Source: an uncultured Caulobacterales bacterium (GTDB taxonomy: Bacteria; Pseudomonadota; Alphaproteobacteria; Caulobacterales; Caulobacteraceae). Taken from it: a stretch of 38,153 nt of DNA. The position numbers and the translations under genes are program-made. Position 1 is the stretch's first letter. Each line of letters begins with the position of its first letter. Below the pieces are notes generated by a model. It made no database searches. It was not told the origin of the DNA and was given only the letters and a program-made list of their open reading frames with translations. Location: positions 1 to 38,153 of the forward strand of contig CAILTK010000073.1 in assembly GCA_903837135.1 (NCBI GenBank). The letters are read 5' to 3'. Shown here piece after piece: positions 1 through 7,656 of the stretch.

Positions 1-704
1 ATCTTTGGCACAAAAGTGGTCACAGGAGCGTCAGACAGAGGCTCCCAACCTGTCCCCGCAACTGTCGCCCGAGAGCCAAGCGAAACCGTTCAAACCGTTG
101 AGAAATAACGGTCTGCGACGGTCTCGGGGAACAGGAAGAAAACGAGTGTGGACGGGTGCAAAGCCCCTTGGCGAAACCCTGTCCCACATTAGTGTACGAC
201 AGGCGCTGCTGCGAGCAGGTTCGGCTTCCACGTGACCTCGCTCGGCGCCTCAGCGTCAGGGAATTCGCCCGCTCGCTTGCCACCGCCGACCCATCGTTAG
301 CTCGGCGTCGAGGAATCGCTGCCACGGCGTACGTCAAGGAAATGATGGAGGCCTGGCGTTCGATGGCTGAGTTTTTCACCCGCCGCCAGATGAACAAGGC
401 CCTAGACCGCCATTTTCGCCGTCTCGGACAAGGTGGGTCTTCCGCAGAGCACTCCACTTATCACTCGCCTGACGGTCCAATTCCGCGCGCGGTCGAAGCA
501 TCCGGCGATGAACTCCTTCTTCGTCGCCAGGGGACGCTCTGCCCCTACCCGCAAAGGGCCCGGTTTCGAGGGCGGGCGACACCAGCCAGGCGCGCAGTTT
601 CGTCTGTTCGGTGAACGCGCCAAAATCCGGCTGATCGGCGGTCGGCCTATACGCTGGCGACGCCGGTCGGCTCCGACCGCTGCGGAAGGTCCAACGCGGC
701 CGCA
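1..704. other. Gene-free stretch at the window edge
   Basis: About 700 bases precede the stop codon of the first convincing gene. Short open frames exist on both strands, but none has a recognisable domain, a good ribosome site or consistent codon use. The first 108 to 235 bases could hold the 3' end of a gene entering from outside: one frame reads through a Ser/Pro/Gln-rich stretch (LSPQLSPES) of the sort seen at some recombinase C-termini, but that is too little to call. No tRNA, repeat or insertion-sequence end is visible here. Confidence 0.4.
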
Positions 705-1499
705 TCACAAGCCCATGCCCCCATCGACCGCGAGGATCTCGCCGGTGATGAATTGCGCTTCGTCCGAGCCCAGGAACAGCGCGGCGTAGGCGGTGTCCCA
801 GGCGGAGCCCGCCTTGCCGCGGAGGGGAACCCGCGCGTCGCGCTGGGCCCTGATCTCGGCCGTGGTGCGACCGGTCGCGTGCGCAATCGCCGAAACCGCC
901 ATAGGCGTGTCCAGATAGCCCATCATGACCGCGTTGACGCGCACGCCGTGGCGCGCGTTCGACTGCGCCGCGCTCGTGGTCAGGCGATTCACGCCGGCCT
1001 TCGACACCTCGTACGCCATCTGGTTGCCGCCGGTCCTCGCCGCGAGCGAGGAGACGTTGACGATCGATCCGCCGCCCTGGGCGCGCATCACCGGAATCGC
1101 CGCCCTCACGGTGAGCCACATGCCCTTGAGATTCACGGCGAGGATCCGATCGAAAACCGCTTCATCCAGGCGATGGGCCGGCGCATCCCCGCCGCCGCCG
1201 ATGCCGACATTGTTGACCAGAATGTCCAGCCTGCCGTAGCGAAGGCCCGCCTCGGTGACGATCCGGGCGCAGTCGGCGCTGTCGGTCACGTCCGCGGCGA
1301 GCCAGGACGCCATCCCACCGGCGGCGATGATGGCCTCGGCGGTGTCCTTCGCCCGCGCCTCGATCCGATCGACGCACAACACCGTCGCGCCCTCACGGGC
1401 GAACAGCATGGCGGTTGCGCGCCCGTTGCCGATGGTCTCTCCGTCGCTCTGGCCGGCGCCGACGACCACCGCGATCTTGCCGTCGACCCTGCCCGGCAC
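705..1499 (-). CDS. SDR-family oxidoreductase
   Basis: Classical short-chain dehydrogenase/reductase of 264 residues, probably an NAD(P)-dependent alcohol/ketone oxidoreductase in the cytoplasm. The N-terminal Rossmann motif is the extended form GAGQSDGETIGNG (residues 14-26), known from one SDR subfamily. NNVG lies at 96-99, the catalytic Ser at about 150-151 (NVSS), and the Tyr-Lys pair at 163 and 167 (YEVSK). The C-terminus ends in the usual VDGG motif. The start is GTG, one base after the TGA of the upstream carboxymuconolactone-family gene, so the two are almost certainly co-transcribed and translationally coupled. It is the last gene of the leftward arm (hydrolase, CMD protein, SDR). 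The substrate is unknown; context suggests an alcohol released by the upstream hydrolase. Confidence 0.9.
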   Translation of the reverse strand: MPGRVDGKIAVVVGAGQSDGETIGNGRATAMLFAREGATVLCVDRIEARAKDTAEAIIAAGGMASWLAADVTDSADCARIVTEAGLRYGRLDILVNNVGIGGGGDAPAHRLDEAVFDRILAVNLKGMWLTVRAAIPVMRAQGGGSIVNVSSLAARTGGNQMAYEVSKAGVNRLTTSAAQSNARHGVRVNAVMMGYLDTPMAVSAIAHATGRTTAEIRAQRDARVPLRGKAGSAWDTAYAALFLGSDEAQFITGEILAVDGGMGL

Positions 1500-1500
1500 G

Positions 1501-2088
1501 TCAGCAGGCCTTGAGGTCGGGGTCGAGCGTGGCCCCGTCCTCGAGCTGTACGCCGAAGGTGTTCAGGATCATCGACACCTGGGTGTACTGGGCGCAGGTG
1601 AACACCACGTCCATGCACTGTTTTTGGGTAAAGTGGGCTCCAAGCTCGGCCCAGGTGACGTCGTCGATGAACTGGTCAGCGTGCAGCCCGTCCGCGGCCC
1701 GGATCAGCGCCGCCTCCGCCGGGCCCCAGCCGTCGCCCGCTCCGCCCTTGATCCGCTCGATATCGTCGGCGCCGAGGCCCGACTGCAGGCCGATGCGATG
1801 ATGCTGGCTCCATTCGTAGCCCGACCTGCAAAGGAAGCCGGTACGCAGGATCAGGATCTCCCGCTGGCGCGGCGATAGGGCGTTGCGTCTGGAGAGGATG
1901 TAGGAGCCCCAGGCGTTGAACCGGACCAGGGCTTCGGGCGCGTGCGCCAGGGTCCGAAAGATATTCAGCACCGAACCCGGCGTGTCATTCACGAGCGAGC
2001 TCAGCCTGAAGGGCGCCAGGGCGGCCTGTTGGTCGCCGTCGAGCTGACTATCGTCCAGCGGCGATACCCGCGGTTTGCTCAGTCTCAT
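1501..2088 (-). CDS. Carboxymuconolactone decarboxylase-family (AhpD-like) protein
   Basis: A 195-residue all-helical AhpD/CMD-like protein. The core signature is EILILRTGFLCRSGYEWSQH at about residues 86-105, with the Cys and the downstream EWxxH of the decarboxylase-type branch rather than the CxxC pair of true AhpD peroxidase partners. Such proteins are often found in ester and aromatic catabolic operons with uncertain chemistry. The start chosen is ATG at 2088; the open frame runs further upstream but only as a shadow of the hydrolase gene. It lies 68 bases downstream of the hydrolase and one base upstream of the SDR. Lactone decarboxylation or isomerisation is possible from the family name, but the sequence alone does not establish a reaction. 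Confidence 0.85.
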   Translation of the reverse strand: MRLSKPRVSPLDDSQLDGDQQAALAPFRLSSLVNDTPGSVLNIFRTLAHAPEALVRFNAWGSYILSRRNALSPRQREILILRTGFLCRSGYEWSQHHRIGLQSGLGADDIERIKGGAGDGWGPAEAALIRAADGLHADQFIDDVTWAELGAHFTQKQCMDVVFTCAQYTQVSMILNTFGVQLEDGATLDPDLKAC

Positions 2089-2156
2089 GGATGGCCTTCC
2101 CAATGACTCGACAACGGCTGGTTCGAGCGTGTGCTTGCACCACGACCCATCGCGGC

Positions 2157-2993
2157 TCAAGCTTCGACCGGACGCCGCGCCGCCGCCTGCAACTCGGGTA
2201 CGTCGTGCCGCCAGAAGGCGAGGATTTCGCGCGCCACAAGGCCGCCCGACTCGCGCGGCAGCATGTGCCCCTCGGTCATGAAGGTCACCTCCTTGCAGAG
2301 GCGCAGCGCCAAGGCGGTCTCGTGCAGGGAAGACAACGGCACCACATTGTCGAGCGCGCCGTTCAGCATCAGCACGGGGACGCGGATCCGGCGGACGTCG
2401 TCGAGGATGCTGAGGCGGACCCACTCGGGAAAATAGGCCCGGTGCACGCTGAGATCCATCATCAGCGCGGCCTCCACATTGGCCGATCCGTCGCCGCCGT
2501 GGACGTACATGGCGGCGAACGCCGCCCTCAGCGCCTCTCGGTCGTTTCCGTGCTCGATCAGGAACTTGCCGGCCTCGGGGCCGGCGAAACCACCCCCGCC
2601 CGCCGGGCCGGACGTCAGCAGGCACAAAGCTGAAAACGAACCCGGGTGTCGAACCTCGCAATACATCCCGGTGAAGCCGCCGAACGAATGCCCGATGTAG
2701 AGCGCGCCCACCAAGCCGAGCTCGCGAACGAGGACGCCGACATCGTCGGCCACCGCCGTCATCGAAAAACCCTCGATCTCCGCGGCCGAGGCGCCGTGGC
2801 CACGCAGGTCGATCGCATAGACGGTGAAGTGCTCGGCCAGGGCGGGCAGAAGGGCCGGATAAGCGCCGTCGCCCGTCGCGCGACCCGAATAGCCGTGAAC
2901 GAAAACGGCCGGCGGCTTTCCCGATCCCTCGGAGTGCACCTGGTAGCCGAGCCTGGCGGCGTTGACCGTTACATGGCGGATATCAGAGCGCAT
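2157..2993 (-). CDS. Alpha/beta hydrolase (paralogue A)
   Basis: A 278-residue alpha/beta-hydrolase-fold enzyme, cytoplasmic with no signal peptide. The oxyanion HGYSG motif is at 33-37, the nucleophile elbow GHSFGG puts Ser at 103, the acid is probably Asp215 (NGALDNVVP) and the base His243 (EGHMLPRE). The ATG at 2993 was chosen over one 75 bases upstream because it aligns with the start of the paralogue at 6826 and has GGGAAG upstream. By eye the two paralogues are about 70% identical along their whole length, including the glycine-rich insert after residue 130. It begins the leftward arm, 201 bases downstream of araC. An esterase or lactonase role is likely; C-C bond hydrolysis is an alternative. 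Confidence 0.88.
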   Translation of the reverse strand: MRSDIRHVTVNAARLGYQVHSEGSGKPPAVFVHGYSGRATGDGAYPALLPALAEHFTVYAIDLRGHGASAAEIEGFSMTAVADDVGVLVRELGLVGALYIGHSFGGFTGMYCEVRHPGSFSALCLLTSGPAGGGGFAGPEAGKFLIEHGNDREALRAAFAAMYVHGGDGSANVEAALMMDLSVHRAYFPEWVRLSILDDVRRIRVPVLMLNGALDNVVPLSSLHETALALRLCKEVTFMTEGHMLPRESGGLVAREILAFWRHDVPELQAAARRPVEA

Positions 2994-3194
2994 CGTCACT
3001 TCCCAACAGGCTCGGATCCGGCGGCGAAGGCTTGAGACCGGATAGGCGGAGCCTCGCTTTGAGATCACCGACGGCGTCGCCGCGAAATGGCCGAAAGCGC
3101 AGGCCGGGGAGGGCGGTTTGCGCAGGCCGATCCGGCTGCGGACGGCCCCGCGCCCGACGCGCCCGCGCCTATTCGCCCTGCGACGACGGCCGAT

Positions 3195-4244
3195 TCAGAC
3201 GTTCATCCGACCGCCAATGGCCTTGATCCGCAGACGCGCCTGGACGTCTCCGGCCGCCGCTTCGAGCGGTCGCTGTCCGCGAATCTGTTGCGGCGTCAGC
3301 CCCGTCGCGTTCTTGAGAAAGCGACGGAAGCTCTTCGTGTCACGATAGCCGAGCTCGGCGGCGATCGTCTCCACCGTGTCTTCACCCTCGCTGAGGCGGA
3401 TCGAGGCGGCCTGCACGATGGCGCGCTGCCGCGCCTGGCGAAAGCCCTGGTTCGAGGCCTGGAGCTGGCGGCGGAGCGTGTTCGGGCTGCGGCCCGAGTC
3501 GCGCACCAGGTCCGCAAACCGCACGAAGCCGCCGCCGGCGACGAAGTCCGTGGGCGTGGCCATCGCCAGCTTGCCGTCGAGATAGTCGAGCCAGAGGCGA
3601 TGGCATTCCCACATGACGTCCTCGCCGGCGCGTGACGCCGGCGGTTCGCCCAGTAGCTTGCGCGGAAACCTGAACGCGGTGACGTCGCCGTATTTCACCA
3701 GCCCCTGAAAGCCCCAGTGCCGCCGGCCGAGGTTGAAATGACAAGGGTCGCGGAGGCTCACCTCGGACACCGTCGGCGCGCGGCCTAAGAAGCGCAGGCA
3801 CTGGATGAAAAGCCAGGTGAGGAAGTTCTCCTCGATATAGGCGATGTCGCGCTCGTCCTTCGCCTGCATGTGCACGCTGAGAATGGCGGTTTCCTGCTCG
3901 GTCTTCAGCTGGATGTGCACGGCGTTCGACTCGGACGCATAGAGCCGGCTCAGCGCCAGGATCGCCGCCTCGAGGGTCGAGCAGCCGAGGGCCATCATCA
4001 CACCGATGGCCGGATAGTTGGCGCGGACACCCGTGCGGGCCAGGCCATGGGTGGCGTCCTCGACCGACAGCACGGTGTTGATGCACAGCAAGAGCCGCTG
4101 CGCCGGGCTGATGAGGTCGCGGTCGTCGCCATATCGCCGCTCGATGCAGGATCGCTCAAGCAGGTTGTCCAGGGACACGCCCTGACGCACGGCGCCTTGG
4201 ATGTGAGGCCGCATCGAGGACAAGGGTATCTGCAGAAGAGTCAT
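3195..4244 (-). CDS. AraC-family transcriptional regulator with Arabinose_bd-type N-terminal domain
   Basis: A 349-residue regulator. Residues about 1-210 resemble the large ligand-sensing domain of the AraC/OruR-like group (GVMMALGCSTLEAAI, then the HFNLGRRHWGFQGLV region). The C-terminal hundred residues carry the two-helix-turn-helix AraC DNA-binding domain: SPNTLRRQLQ, then the conserved second helix IAAELGYRDTKSFRRFLKNATG. The start at 4244 is preferred to 4346 because the longer version would begin inside a repetitive stretch of low protein-like quality. It is divergent from the TonB receptor and upstream of the hydrolase/CMD/SDR arm, so it probably senses the imported substrate and activates both arms. 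A 15-bp tandem repeat sits directly upstream of its start. Confidence 0.9.
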   Translation of the reverse strand: MTLLQIPLSSMRPHIQGAVRQGVSLDNLLERSCIERRYGDDRDLISPAQRLLLCINTVLSVEDATHGLARTGVRANYPAIGVMMALGCSTLEAAILALSRLYASESNAVHIQLKTEQETAILSVHMQAKDERDIAYIEENFLTWLFIQCLRFLGRAPTVSEVSLRDPCHFNLGRRHWGFQGLVKYGDVTAFRFPRKLLGEPPASRAGEDVMWECHRLWLDYLDGKLAMATPTDFVAGGGFVRFADLVRDSGRSPNTLRRQLQASNQGFRQARQRAIVQAASIRLSEGEDTVETIAAELGYRDTKSFRRFLKNATGLTPQQIRGQRPLEAAAGDVQARLRIKAIGGRMNV

Positions 4245-4251
4245 GGACGTT

Positions 4252-4302
4252 CCAGACCTTGGGTGGCCAGACGTTGGGTGGCCAGACATTCGGCGGCCAG
4301 AC
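4252..4302. repeat. 15-bp tandem repeat beside the araC start, possible operator
   Basis: Three copies of CCAGACNTTGGGTGG (4252-4266, 4267-4281, and a diverged 4282-4296) are followed by a partial fourth beginning CCAGAC. The block lies 8 bases upstream of the araC start codon, within the region shared with the divergent TonB receptor. The regular spacing suggests repeated protein-binding half-sites. Because 15 is a multiple of three it could instead be a slipped repeat in a former coding extension of araC. Confidence 0.5.
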
Positions 4303-4524
4303 GGCGGGGCGGCTCCGTCGGCCCATGGCCGGGCATGATACGCCATTCTCCCGTGTCCGCTACTCGCCCCTTATCGGCGCCGGATTGCGCAAACGGCCCC
4401 TGAAACATCGGCGTTTTCGGCCATTTCGCGCCCTTGCTTTGGATGATCTGACCGGTGCGTCGAATTTATCCGGCGAACGAGCCTGGCGTCAAAAAGCCGA
4501 GGTCAAGAACACCAAGGGGGAACC

Positions 4525-6732
4525 ATGCGTATTTCGAACATGCTGATGGGCGCGTCCTGCCTCGCGCTGGCGGCCGGAGGCCAGGCGGCGGCCCAGACCA
4601 CGGCCGAGCAGCCGACGGTCAAGGCGGCGAGCGCCGAAGCGCCGGCGGCCGTCTCAGAGGTCATCGTCACCGCCTCTCGCCGGAGCGAGAACATTCGCGA
4701 GGTCCCCACCGCGGTGTCCGCCTACAGCGGAACAAAGCTGCGCGACAACCAGATCGCCTCGCTCAGCGATCTGGCGGCGATCACGCCCAATGTTCAGATC
4801 AGCACCTATCTAACCAACGCCGACATCAATATCCGCGGGATCGGCAACGGAAACTTCGTTCAGGCGGGCGGAGATCCGGGCGTCGCGGTCATGGCGGACG
4901 GGGTCTACCTCGGCCAGGCGGCCCTGTCGCTGTCGACCTTCCTTGATGTGAATCGCGTGGAAGTCCTGCGCGGACCGCAAGGCACCCTGTTCGGTCGCAA
5001 CGCGACGGGCGGGGTCGTCAACCTCATCCCCAACACGCCGACGACGCAACTGGCCTACGGGGTCGATGTCGCCGCCGGCGCCGACCCGGCGATGGTGCGA
5101 AGCTCGGGCTATATCAGCGGACCGCTGGATGCGGCGGGCACGCTGCTGGGCCGTTTTTCGGCCGAACAGGACTACAACGAAGGCTTTACCCGCAACCGCG
5201 CGCCCGGCGGCCCGTCCCGGCTCGACGGAACCAACGACGGCGCGGTGCGGGGCCAACTGGAGTGGCGGCCGACCGACAGCTTCACGGCGCGGCTGCTGGT
5301 GGAGTACGCGAAGGATTCGGATCCCGGTCCCGCCAACTACCTGCTCGGCACGCCAAACGGCGGCCAGGTGGTGTTTCCCCTCCTGACAGGGGGCGCGATA
5401 GCCCTTTCCCCGGGGTTTCCGACCGGATCGCCGCAATCGCGCGAGGCCTATGCGAACCTCGGCTCCAAGTCTCTCAGCGAGGGAACCGTCAATCTCACGG
5501 CGGACTGGTCCGTCGGCGGCGGACACCTCAAGGCGCTCGTGTCCTACAATTCAAACCGCGAGGCCGCCTCGCAAGACAGCGATGGCACGGGGATAGACTA
5601 CACGCACTCGACGTTCATAAACAACGCTCACCAGATCTACGAGGAGCTGACCTACGCCTCGGATGGGTCCAAGGCGTTCAACTATGTGGTCGGGCAAACC
5701 TACTACAACGAAAGCTTCAAGCAGTTCATCACGGTGCCGACCGAGGGGCAGGCGCCGCCGCCCTACACGGCAGGCGGCAAGATCGATACGACGTCCTACG
5801 CCTTCTTCGCCCACGTGCAGGAAGAATTCCTGCCGGCGACGAAGGTCTTCGCCGGCGTGCGCTATACCCACGACGACAAGTCGATCAACGAATTCCTGAT
5901 CTTCGGGCCGTTCGCCCTCGACGCGACGGATGCGAAGCAAGCGTCGTGGTCTCGCGCGACCTACGAAGTGGGCCTGTCGCACGACTTCAGCCGGTCGGTC
6001 ACCGGCTACGTCAAATACGCCACCGGCTACAAGGGCGGCGGCTTCGTGGTCGGCTCGCTCGGGCCGGCATATCAGCCGGAGACCAACACCAACTTCGAGA
6101 TGGGGCTCAAGGGCTCATACCTCGGCGGCGCGTTGCAGGCCAATCTCGCCGGTTTCCACATGAGTTACAACAACCTGCAGGTCAATCAGATCGTCGGCCA
6201 GACCGACGTGGTCACCAACGCGGCGAAGGCGACGGTCGACGGCGTCGAGGTCGAGAGCGTCATTCGTCCGGTCCGTCACCTTCGCATCGAGGCGAATGGG
6301 GCCTGGCTGAACGGCCGGTTCGACCGGTTCACGACCGCCGACTCGTCGCGGCCAGAACTCGGCGTGCTCAGCCTGGCGGGGAACGACCTGCCCGGCGCCC
6401 CGCACTACAACGCCAGCGTCGGCGCCTTCTACGACATGCCTATTTCAACGGGAACGGTGACGCTCGGGGGCCGATACGACTGGAAGTCCCGGATATACTT
6501 CAGCGAATTCAACATTCCGATCTCGTCGCAGAGCGCGGTCGGTAAGCTGGATCTTTTCCTCAACTACAAGAGCCTGGACCAGCGCTGGACCGCCAGCCTG
6601 TTCGCCCTCAACGCGACGGACGAACAGGTCAAGGGAAACGTCGTCGTCGTCTCCGCCCTGTTGGGCTCGCTCGCCGTGGCGACCTACCAGCCGGGCCGGC
6701 AGGTGGGGATCTCCATCGGCTACCATTTCTGA
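4525..6732 (+). CDS. TonB-dependent outer-membrane receptor
   Basis: A 735-residue outer-membrane beta-barrel transporter. A signal peptide is visible at residues 1-24 (hydrophobic stretch ending AAAQ), then a linker and a TonB-box-like SEVIVTAS near 43-50. The plug domain follows (VPTAVSAYSG, then VEVLRGPQGTLFGRNATGG, the usual end-of-plug motif), then a long barrel ending in the aromatic C-terminus SIGYHF. The start has a strong ribosome site (AAGGGGGA). The closest general type is the receptor group common in Caulobacterales and sphingomonads that imports aromatic or terpenoid-like carbon sources. It is divergent from araC and precedes the hydrolase/MFS/esterase/ligase arm, so it probably brings in the substrate of this locus. 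Ligand unknown; an iron chelate is not excluded. Confidence 0.93.
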   Translation: MRISNMLMGASCLALAAGGQAAAQTTAEQPTVKAASAEAPAAVSEVIVTASRRSENIREVPTAVSAYSGTKLRDNQIASLSDLAAITPNVQISTYLTNADINIRGIGNGNFVQAGGDPGVAVMADGVYLGQAALSLSTFLDVNRVEVLRGPQGTLFGRNATGGVVNLIPNTPTTQLAYGVDVAAGADPAMVRSSGYISGPLDAAGTLLGRFSAEQDYNEGFTRNRAPGGPSRLDGTNDGAVRGQLEWRPTDSFTARLLVEYAKDSDPGPANYLLGTPNGGQVVFPLLTGGAIALSPGFPTGSPQSREAYANLGSKSLSEGTVNLTADWSVGGGHLKALVSYNSNREAASQDSDGTGIDYTHSTFINNAHQIYEELTYASDGSKAFNYVVGQTYYNESFKQFITVPTEGQAPPPYTAGGKIDTTSYAFFAHVQEEFLPATKVFAGVRYTHDDKSINEFLIFGPFALDATDAKQASWSRATYEVGLSHDFSRSVTGYVKYATGYKGGGFVVGSLGPAYQPETNTNFEMGLKGSYLGGALQANLAGFHMSYNNLQVNQIVGQTDVVTNAAKATVDGVEVESVIRPVRHLRIEANGAWLNGRFDRFTTADSSRPELGVLSLAGNDLPGAPHYNASVGAFYDMPISTGTVTLGGRYDWKSRIYFSEFNIPISSQSAVGKLDLFLNYKSLDQRWTASLFALNATDEQVKGNVVVVSALLGSLAVATYQPGRQVGISIGYHF

Positions 6733-6750
6733 ACCGCCGTCCACTGACCG

Positions 6751-6775
6751 GCGTCCCGGTCCTCCCTCGGGACGC
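6751..6775 (+). other. Stem-loop after the TonB receptor
   Basis: A perfect 8-bp inverted repeat, GCGTCCCG (6751-6758) and CGGGACGC (6768-6775), with a 9-base loop, begins 18 bases after the receptor stop. No T-run follows it. It may protect the 3' end of the receptor mRNA or act with the stronger hairpin just downstream. Confidence 0.5.
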
Positions 6776-6783
6776 TCAACCTG

Positions 6784-6813
6784 CGCCGGCCGCCCCGCGG
6801 CCGGCGGTCTTTT
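6784..6813 (+). terminator. Rho-independent terminator-like hairpin
   Basis: A perfect 10-bp stem, CGCCGGCCGC (6784-6793) and GCGGCCGGCG (6797-6806), with a 3-base loop is followed by GTCTTTT. It lies between the TonB receptor and the downstream hydrolase, 12 bases before that gene's start. It could terminate or attenuate the receptor transcript, so that receptor and enzymes are made in different amounts. Confidence 0.65.
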
Positions 6814-6825
6814 CGGGGAACGATC

Positions 6826-7656
6826 ATGGCCTCTGACATTCGCTATGTGACCGTCAACGGCGCGCGCCTGGGCTATCAGGTGCACGCCGAGGGCTCGGGA
6901 AAGCCGCCGGCCGTCTTCGTGCACGGCTATTCCGGGCGCGCCACGGGCGCGACCTACCCGGTTCTGCTGAACGCCCTGGCGGAGGCGTTCACTGTCTATG
7001 CGCTCGATCTGCGAGGGCACGGGGCGTCGGCGTCACAGGCCGAGGGCTTCTCGATGACCGCGGTCGCCGATGATGTCGCCGCCGTGGTCCAGGAACTCGG
7101 CCTCGCGGGCGCCCTCTACATCGGCCATTCGTTCGGCGGCTTCACCGGCATGTACTGCGAGGTACGCCATCCGGGCGCGTTCTCGGCCCTGTGCCTTCTG
7201 GCGACGGGAGCCGCCGGCGGCGGAGGTCACGCGGGGCCCGACGCCGGCGAATTCCTGATCAGGCACGGCAAAGACCCTGAAGCCCTGCGCCAGGCGATCA
7301 CCCCGATGTATCTGCGCAGTCACGACGTATCCGCCCAGATCGAGGCGGTCATGCTGATGGATCTGGACGTGCACAGGGCCTACTTCGCCGAATACATCCA
7401 TCGCAGCATCCTGGAGGAAATTCGAAACATCCGGATCCCCGTGCTGGTCCTGAACGGCGCCCTCGACAACGTCGTGCCGCTCTGGTCGCAGCACGAGACG
7501 GCTCTGGCGATGCCCTTTTGCAAGGAAGTCGTCTTCACCACCGAAGGGCACATGCTGCCGCGGGAGTCCGGCGATATCGCCGCACGGGAGATCCTTGCCT
7601 TCTGGGACCACGATGTCCCGGCGTTGCAACGCCTCGCCCAGGCGCGGACTCCGTGA
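6826..7656 (+). CDS. Alpha/beta hydrolase (paralogue B)
   Basis: A 276-residue alpha/beta hydrolase, close paralogue of the leftward-arm enzyme. It has HGYSG near 33, nucleophile Ser102 in GHSFGG, probable acid Asp214 in NGALDNVVP and base His242 in EGHMLPRE. The main differences from paralogue A are a two-residue deletion after the oxyanion loop and changes between residues 155 and 200, the lid region, which suggests altered substrate preference. A GGGGAA ribosome site precedes the ATG. Its stop overlaps the GTG start of the MFS gene by four bases (GTGA), so expression is coupled to transport. Role: ester or lactone cleavage in the same pathway; substrate unknown. Confidence 0.9.
   Translation: MASDIRYVTVNGARLGYQVHAEGSGKPPAVFVHGYSGRATGATYPVLLNALAEAFTVYALDLRGHGASASQAEGFSMTAVADDVAAVVQELGLAGALYIGHSFGGFTGMYCEVRHPGAFSALCLLATGAAGGGGHAGPDAGEFLIRHGKDPEALRQAITPMYLRSHDVSAQIEAVMLMDLDVHRAYFAEYIHRSILEEIRNIRIPVLVLNGALDNVVPLWSQHETALAMPFCKEVVFTTEGHMLPRESGDIAAREILAFWDHDVPALQRLAQARTP

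Noticed and set aside
1-235. Open frame with a Ser/Pro/Gln-rich stretch like some integrase C-termini
   Set aside because: No catalytic region is in the window, codon use is poor after about base 105, and another frame closes at 106-108 equally plausibly.
376-1119. Long minus-strand frame overlapping the first SDR
   Set aside because: It is a frame shadow of the SDR gene over most of its length, Arg/Gly-rich without a domain.
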